Of a DNA stretch of 64,000 nt, positions 58,910 through 64,000 are shown in pieces. Origin of the DNA: Timema cristinae (lineage: Eukaryota; Arthropoda; Insecta; Phasmatodea; Timematidae); assembly GCA_039000515.1 (NCBI GenBank), contig JBCFYV010000014.1:1-64000 (forward strand), in the 5' to 3' direction. Numbering within the stretch: the first letter of the stretch is position 1; each line of letters starts with the position of its first letter. The position numbers and the translations under genes were made by a program. Under the pieces are notes generated by a model. It saw only the letters and a program-made list of their open reading frames with translations. It ran no database searches and was not told the origin of the DNA.

Positions 58910-60173
58910 ACTTTTTTCCTTTAAGAGACTCTTCGAAACCTTTAGACGTTACAACATTAGCAGAAAAAAGATTTTTGCCTTTAATAGTTGCATTTCCCCA
59001 TTTACCGCGTACGAGTGTTTTTATTTGAATTTCCCAGTGCCTGTAACCTCACAGTTACCATTATCACCCAAATGGATTGTTTGAACACTTGATGGATGAA
59101 AATCTGCGAACCAATCGCTGGTAAGTAATGTGTTGTGAAGCACCACTATCGGTGAACCAGACTTCTCTTGTATCAAAGCTCAGTAGTTTCTGTACCTGTT
59201 CTTCCGACGGTAGGTTAGTATTCTCTTAATTTTTTGCTGCTATGAACGCACATCCGTTTGATGATGTTTCTGATCACTGAGCTTTCTTCTGCTTGTCACA
59301 GGTTATCTTACGTCAATCCCTAGCCATTTGACTTTTTTTTTCCACAATTAAAGAATTATCATATAATTTGTCCTTACTTCTTTGTTGTTTTGAGTTTTCT
59401 CCCGATTTCATGGCCCTTTTCCTATCACCAAAATGCATGGCAGCAAATGCGTCGTTTGCTTCTTCATCTGCTGTGAGACGGCATTCTTTTTCAATTAGTC
59501 TCTACATCAAACTGTTCACTGTTTGATTTTGTTCTGGCACACTATACAATGCTGTTTTGGTGTTAAACTTACGAGTATCTTTGCCATAATTGTCACCTCA
59601 TCCATTACTTGACCAATATCTTTAAATCGCTGTGCAAATTTAGGATTTTTGTAACATATTTGACTATTGACTCTCCCGGGTTCATGCGGTGTTCATGTAA
59701 TCGTTATTTTAAAATCAGCTCGCTTAAAGCTGATTTATGTCGTAAATTTGACTAAACTTGAGCCATATTTCCCGTGCTATGATGCTCGTTATCAATGGTC
59801 GTAATTGTTTGGATTCCATGGAAGACTATGTTAAATACATTGCCTTGGCATTTTGTTTGTACCACAGACTCAATGTTTCTGAAATGACGCCATTGTCCTC
59901 AGCCTTTTCCGGCAAGTTACTTCTACCTTACACCATATCAATTAACCCGCACGAAACTAATATTTGTGTGACTTGAAACTTACACGCTAAAAATTAATTA
60001 CCATCGGATTTTTTTAATATTCCTTGTAAATACTTCTTCTGACATTTTAATTTCGCACACCACACACGTTTTTGACAAAACAAAAAATGACCACCAGACC
60101 TTTACTGACGCGTTCCTTCCGAAAACCGTTCTTCACAACCAAATAATTTTTTTATTTTAACCACGCAACGTAT
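58910..60173 (-). pseudogene. Copia gag and protease remnant
   Basis: The aspartic protease signature VWFTDSGASQHIT is at 59155-59115 (D-S-G-A catalytic). Just before it is a worn CCHC knuckle region near 59340-59290 (M-A-R-D-x-R-K-I-T-C-D-K-Q-K-K). Farther upstream (59980-59440) only stop-ridden gag-like sequence remains. Confidence 0.65.
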
Positions 60174-60187
60174 CTGGGCCCACAACC
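60174..60187 (-). promoter_or_regulatory. Primer-binding site for initiator-Met tRNA (internal)
   Basis: On the minus strand GGTTGTGGGCCCAG abuts the 5' LTR. It differs at one base from GGTTATGGGCCCAG, the complement of the anticodon-region sequence CTGGGCCCATAACC of insect initiator-Met tRNA. Drosophila copia primes reverse transcription from that internal tRNA site (a half tRNA). Position and match are seen; the priming role is inferred. Confidence 0.75.
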
Positions 60188-60418
60188 TCTTGGAACTTGA
60201 GATAGATATAATAATGTATTTGTCTTGGTATATTATTTGTTCCACGCTATTATACGTACAGAAACTGGTTTGTATGAACTATAGTTTTTTATCATGAGCA
60301 TAGAACAAGACATGAAAAGGCTAACTCACAAGATAACAAGCATAATGATGGTGCTTTCCTTGCCATGCGCATACCATCTCACGCCAGTAAGTCGGAAAAC
60401 TTTATAATACTTGCTTCA
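60188..60418 (-). repeat. Copia 5' LTR
   Basis: Partner of 52857-53080: TCTTGGAACTTGAGATAGAT, ACAGAAACTGGTTTGTATGA, CATCTCACGCCAGTAAGTCG, ACTTGCTTCA. The minus-strand start would be TGAAGCAAGTATTATAAAG, with a TATA-like TATTATAAAG near the front. Confidence 0.82.
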
Positions 60419-60516
60419 ATAAGGTCTAACAATGCATTTGCTAAAATATTGTTATTATATTGATAAGTGCACCAATCCTTGTGTATAATTATTTTTGTTA
60501 TCAAGAACACAATGAC

Positions 60517-62107
60517 AATTGAGGAGTTGGTGGGAGGGGAGAATCAATTTGTCAAACTTGCCCTTTTTCAGTAAAATGCTTTATTTTGTAGCATGTGTTT
60601 CACTAAACGGAATGGTGAAACAACCATTTGAATATCTTTTTCTTTGGCTAAGTCAAAGCTGATTTAGTGAAGTGACAAAATTGCCTATTTTCCATAAAAC
60701 ATATGTTCTGAAGCTGAGTTAACAGAAAGTTGTTGTTATTAGTGTTTTATGTTAGTTGTTGAGTTATATAACATTACTGATTATTTATTTCATCTAAATG
60801 TAAAATGGATACAAATAATAATGATAGTGAGGATATGGTAACAATTGAATCAAGTAGGATTAGTGAGATTGATGACTCTGTACGTAAATGTGACAAAAAC
60901 AAAGTACGAAAGAAATTAAGCTTAGAACCATTGTGTAAAAAAGAGCTAATAAACTTAAAAAGGACCATGGTGTGCCTTATATAACTATTAAAGGAAAACC
61001 TATTAAAAAAATTAAATCATTACAGATATGCTGTTCACAACAATATCTTAACAAAGTGCCAACACAGGATCACACTATGGTGTTTTCATCATTCTGGGGT
61101 AGTGGTGATAAAAACGTACAGGACAATTTTATTACAAGCTCTTTAATACCTTGTAACCAAAACTAAGAGTAAACATTAGTCAATACAAAACAAGAGTGTA
61201 CAGTTGGAAATACCAGCTTATAATAGAAGATACAATCTACCCATTTTGCCGTTTGTTTTTCATAAGGCTTTTTGAACTTTCTGCTAAACGAGTTATGGTA
61301 ATTCAACAGAAAATAAGCAAAGGTCAGCTTGTAGTTTATGACCAAAGAAGCAAACAAGAAAACCACCCTCATAAGTTGTGTGGAAACTTGTAGATGAACA
61401 TTTATCATCCATCCCTTACCGGCAAGGCCACTACTCTCTTCAAAAGACAAAAAGGCTTTACTTTGACAGTGCTTACCTAGATATTAAGATATGTTTAAGG
61501 TCTTCTTTGAAGAAAAAACAGGCAGTCCTTTAAGTATGAAGTATTCTACTTACCACAGATACCTCCCAACTCGGTCTACGCAAGCTTTTCATAAGCCCAG
61601 GATTGATATTTGTGATTACCGTACTAAATGCGAGATTCTACTAAAAGATAATCCAAATGATCCTTGTAAAGCCGAATTCAATCTTCATTGGAAAAATATT
61701 TGGATCATACATGTTCCTAAAAAATAAATGATAAAGAATACCCACACTGATGACTCATTATTGGTGTTGGAGTTCGACTTTGCACAGCACCGACTCTTGC
61801 CCAAATTGAATGTAAACTCGCAGTGCTACAAGAGACTTTTATGGATGCATATATTTAATGTTCATTGTCACATTGTCCCGTGTCCAGGTGCCAATTTTCA
61901 ATTTTCAGAATATTATATCTGTGTAGAGTGATCCCTCACTAAATGTATACATAATAGCTTCGGCTATTTGATTCTTAATTTATTATGATGTTTAATAGTA
62001 ACAACCTTCCAAAAATAGTGCTTTATCATCTGTTGAAAACTTTGATTGTTGTTTTCTCGAAACTGCCATCTTGCAAAATTGCCCTTTTTCCACCCAGCTC
62101 CTCAATT
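60517..62107 (+). mobile_element. DNA transposon remnant with ~40-bp imperfect terminal repeats
   Basis: The ends AATTGAGGAGTTGGTGGGAG (60517) and, inverted, AATTGAGGAGCTGGGTGGAA (62107) match well for ~20 bases and loosely to ~40. Between them is one broken transposase-like gene. At 1.6 kb it is shorter than an intact copy should be, as the gene's second half is missing. No clear target duplication. Confidence 0.6.
60805..61931 (+). pseudogene. Transposase-like protein of a common arthropod family, truncated
   Basis: From ATG 60805 comes an acidic/lysine-rich leader (MDTNNNDSEDMVTIESSR), then in other frames GVPYITIKGKPIKKIKSLQ with a Cys pair (ICCSQQ) and TMVFSSFWGSGDKNVQDNF. Next come RVMVIQQKISKGQLVVYDQR and ENHPHKLC. 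Then FFEEKTGSPLSMKYSTYHR, FHKPRIDICDYRTKCEILL, and last LLVLEFDFAQHRLLPKLNV with KRLLWMHIFNVHCH. I recognise this order from large 'uncharacterized' arthropod proteins that behave as transposon genes. The E-F-D-F-A-Q segment may hold the first catalytic Asp. Frameshifts lie near 60970, 61170, 61400 and 61725, and homology ends at 61931 before the remaining catalytic residues. Superfamily unassigned. Confidence 0.7.
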
Positions 62108-64000
62108 TATGTAGTCAATTATAAGAGATGCAAAAGTGGAAAGTGGATGTTGTCAAATCAATATCTACGTCACTGAAGCAATAGAATAATATGCAATGAT
62201 GGGAGGTCAAATTGTACACCGTAAAATTATGGCAGCATAACTTAGTCTTGTAATAGAAAGCACTTTCCTGTATATATGGTGACACCTTGCATGTCTATTT
62301 AAGTACAGCGAAATGTTACTGCTCTTCCGAAATGTTATCATCTTCTTTTTCTTTCCAAGCTATCTCTTTTCTCGTTATATGGCGATTCCATTCTTCATCA
62401 TTTGTGTTTCTCGCCTCATGTTGTGCACAAGTATCACACTGATTTTTTTAAATGTGTATAAAGACAGAGTCTACTTATGAAAATTTTATGCAAATTTTGT
62501 TTCTTAATCTAGATTTTCATCAATAGCATTTATTATTTTACAATACATAGTATATAGCTGGATATTGAACCAATGAGTTGCTCGAAAAACAATTTAGAAG
62601 TGTTCTTTCTAGCATAATGCGATGGAAACTTGGGGAGATCATCTAAGAACTGTTTCAGTTTGTTTTAACTTTGAATTGAAGATGTAGTTCTCGAACTTTT
62701 TCTGTTCTTTTTTTTAGGCTTCGTGTGACTCACACATACCTCCCAAGCTTTTGTCGACCCATTCTTTGACAGAACGTTCTCCTAATGCCAGCGTATAAAA
62801 AATAATTATGCATACAAAATATCTGGTTTTATCCTGTAATTTCAAATAGTATAGGAAAGTGAAACCACTTCTTGATTTTTAATTAGGTAGCTTAGCGTTG
62901 CTTCGGCCCTATTTTATCAACATTATTTACAACATACACTATACTTTGCTTCCATGTCATTTTTGTCCAAAAAACAAAAATCTTAAGTCAACTTCATTTA
63001 TTTTTCGATAATTTCAGTATATTTCAGTAGCATCTCGTGACAAAAGTTCTTAGGAAAGCTGGAAGAGAGGTTAGAAGCTGGTTCGGGGTTGCCCTCTGTA
63101 ATTTTTTTAAATATTATATGCTTCATGAAGCTATTTGATATGATAATAGTGGGTTTGGGCTGTAACGATCTTACAAACGTGTACGAGTTCAACCAATTCA
63201 ACGCCAAGTAATATGGGGCTAAACTCACCACCTGCCTGTTGAACGGGCCCGCTTTCCGCTCGCCTTGGACACGCACGCACTCAAGAAAACCCAACGGACA
63301 CTGAGAGTGGGGCCGCTGCCTTCACTTCGACTGTGATTAAGGCCCCGCCCACCAAGAAGAAATCGTCGAACTTGACTTGAGCTGTTTCCGGTTCTCCTAA
63401 AATTAAATGCTATCAGCACTATCTTTAAACCCCAGAGCTGCCATTTTCTCCCACCTGAGCGCTGCTCGTTTCCTTTCGTTCATTTATTCCTTCCCTCATT
63501 TCCCCCTCTCTGAGGTCAGAATCGACGCTCACAAATTGTATAAAAATGACTGTATGCTTCTAATCTCTACTAACTATACCACAGGCTCATTAAGGTGAGG
63601 GTGTTGTCCGACGTCTCTTCTGGATTACTTATTCTTTGAAATTCCTTTTGGCATTGTTATGGGGGGGAACTGTTTTCTAAATTTACTGTTTAGGCTTAAC
63701 TTTGAGAGATTTAACGTGGTTCATGACTAATGGGATTTAAGTGGCGTATCCACGGCTTGTCAAAATTTACCTGGATCCTTTTGGTGCACCTTAAGTGCTA
63801 TCTTCACTCTTACCTTAATCGGTCATACTTGGGGTGCATTCAACCGGGGTGTAAAATAATCTTTATATGAAATTAAACCTTGGTACTTTGTTATGCTTTA
63901 TGTGTTAGGCTTAAACACGTTTTGGTGGCGTTATGTTAGCGCAGGTTATTAGACTGAAATTGTTATTGAGAGCATTTATTGGAGTTAAATAATGGGGACA
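62108..64000. other. Unassigned sequence with a GC-richer, promoter-like patch
   Basis: 62108-63190 is featureless. 63190-63600 is GC-richer with CpGs. It contains a GC-box GGCCCCGCCCACC (63341-63353) and GAGCTGCCATTTTCTCCC, and a donor-like CATTAAG/GTGAGGG lies at about 63588-63600. It could be the promoter and untranslated first exon of a gene to the right, but no coding exon is visible. The open frames at 62998-63598 are not recognised. Confidence 0.35.

Larger units (their letters stand above)
52857..60418 (-). mobile_element. Ty1/copia-like LTR retrotransposon, degenerate, with two inserts
   Basis: LTRs of ~225-230 bp lie at both ends, and the order on the minus strand is gag remnant, protease, integrase, RT, RNase H: the copia arrangement. 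Removing the two inserted blocks (about 1.4 and 1.7 kb) leaves about 4.4 kb, near the usual copia length. Multiple stops and shifts occur in every domain, and the two LTRs differ at many positions, so the element is old. No clear 5-bp target duplication is visible at the LTR edges. Confidence 0.87.

Noticed and set aside
1..64000. Bacterial or viral origin of the window
   Set aside because: Gene density, splice sites, SINEs, LTR and non-LTR retrotransposons and MITEs are those of an animal nuclear genome; no virus gene was recognised.

Overview
The window is eukaryotic nuclear DNA: AT-rich, with no dense open reading frames and no operons, and built almost entirely of layered transposable elements. 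An arthropod, most likely an insect, fits best. The reasons are a Ty1/copia-type element whose primer-binding site pairs with the middle of initiator-methionine tRNA (as in Drosophila copia), several tRNA-derived SINE families, a fatty acyl-CoA reductase exon, and repeat types common in insect genomes. I cannot name the species. No intact host protein-coding gene was found.

Layout. 1-11.7 kb: decayed repeats, one recognisable host exon (fatty acyl-CoA reductase, minus strand, 3931-4127, with a one-base frameshift), three C-terminal fragments of non-LTR reverse transcriptases (4.7, 6.6 and 8.8 kb) and several SINEs. 11.7-25.2 kb: a hAT-like element (11686-14005) holding a C-rich minisatellite, an element made of about ten ~100-bp tandem units (14047-15099), a 3.16-kb fold-back palindrome (16608-19764) with a smaller element inserted in its left arm, and further diverged arrays (21.9-23.6 and 24.6-25.2 kb). 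25-43 kb: mostly AT-rich unassigned DNA with SINEs, a 51-bp tandem array grown from a SINE head (37.1-37.6 kb), a promoter-like HSE/CRE/TATA cluster (39.4-39.6 kb) and a Harbinger-type MITE (42755-43452).

43.5-50.5 kb is the most interesting part. A non-LTR retrotransposon on the minus strand is split by a 5.6-kb DNA transposon (44441-50074) with ~335-bp terminal inverted repeats. Its single broken gene codes for a very large protein with FEN1/PIN-like nuclease motifs and a C-terminal cysteine-rich CXC (tesmin/TSO1-like) domain. I recognise the family as one usually annotated 'uncharacterized protein' in invertebrates. The flanking repeats argue that it is transposon cargo, perhaps a transposase of an unassigned class.

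52.9-60.4 kb is a degenerate Ty1/copia element (minus strand) with both LTRs, a half-tRNA primer site, gag/protease/integrase/RT/RNase H remnants and two inserted blocks. 60.5-62.1 kb is a second DNA transposon with a broken transposase-like gene of a common arthropod family. The last 1.9 kb holds no recognisable gene, only a small GC-richer patch.

The genes do not form a pathway. What the window records is the order of insertions: LINE first, then the CXC transposon inside it; copia, then two inserts inside it; the fold-back, then the hAT-like insert inside it.
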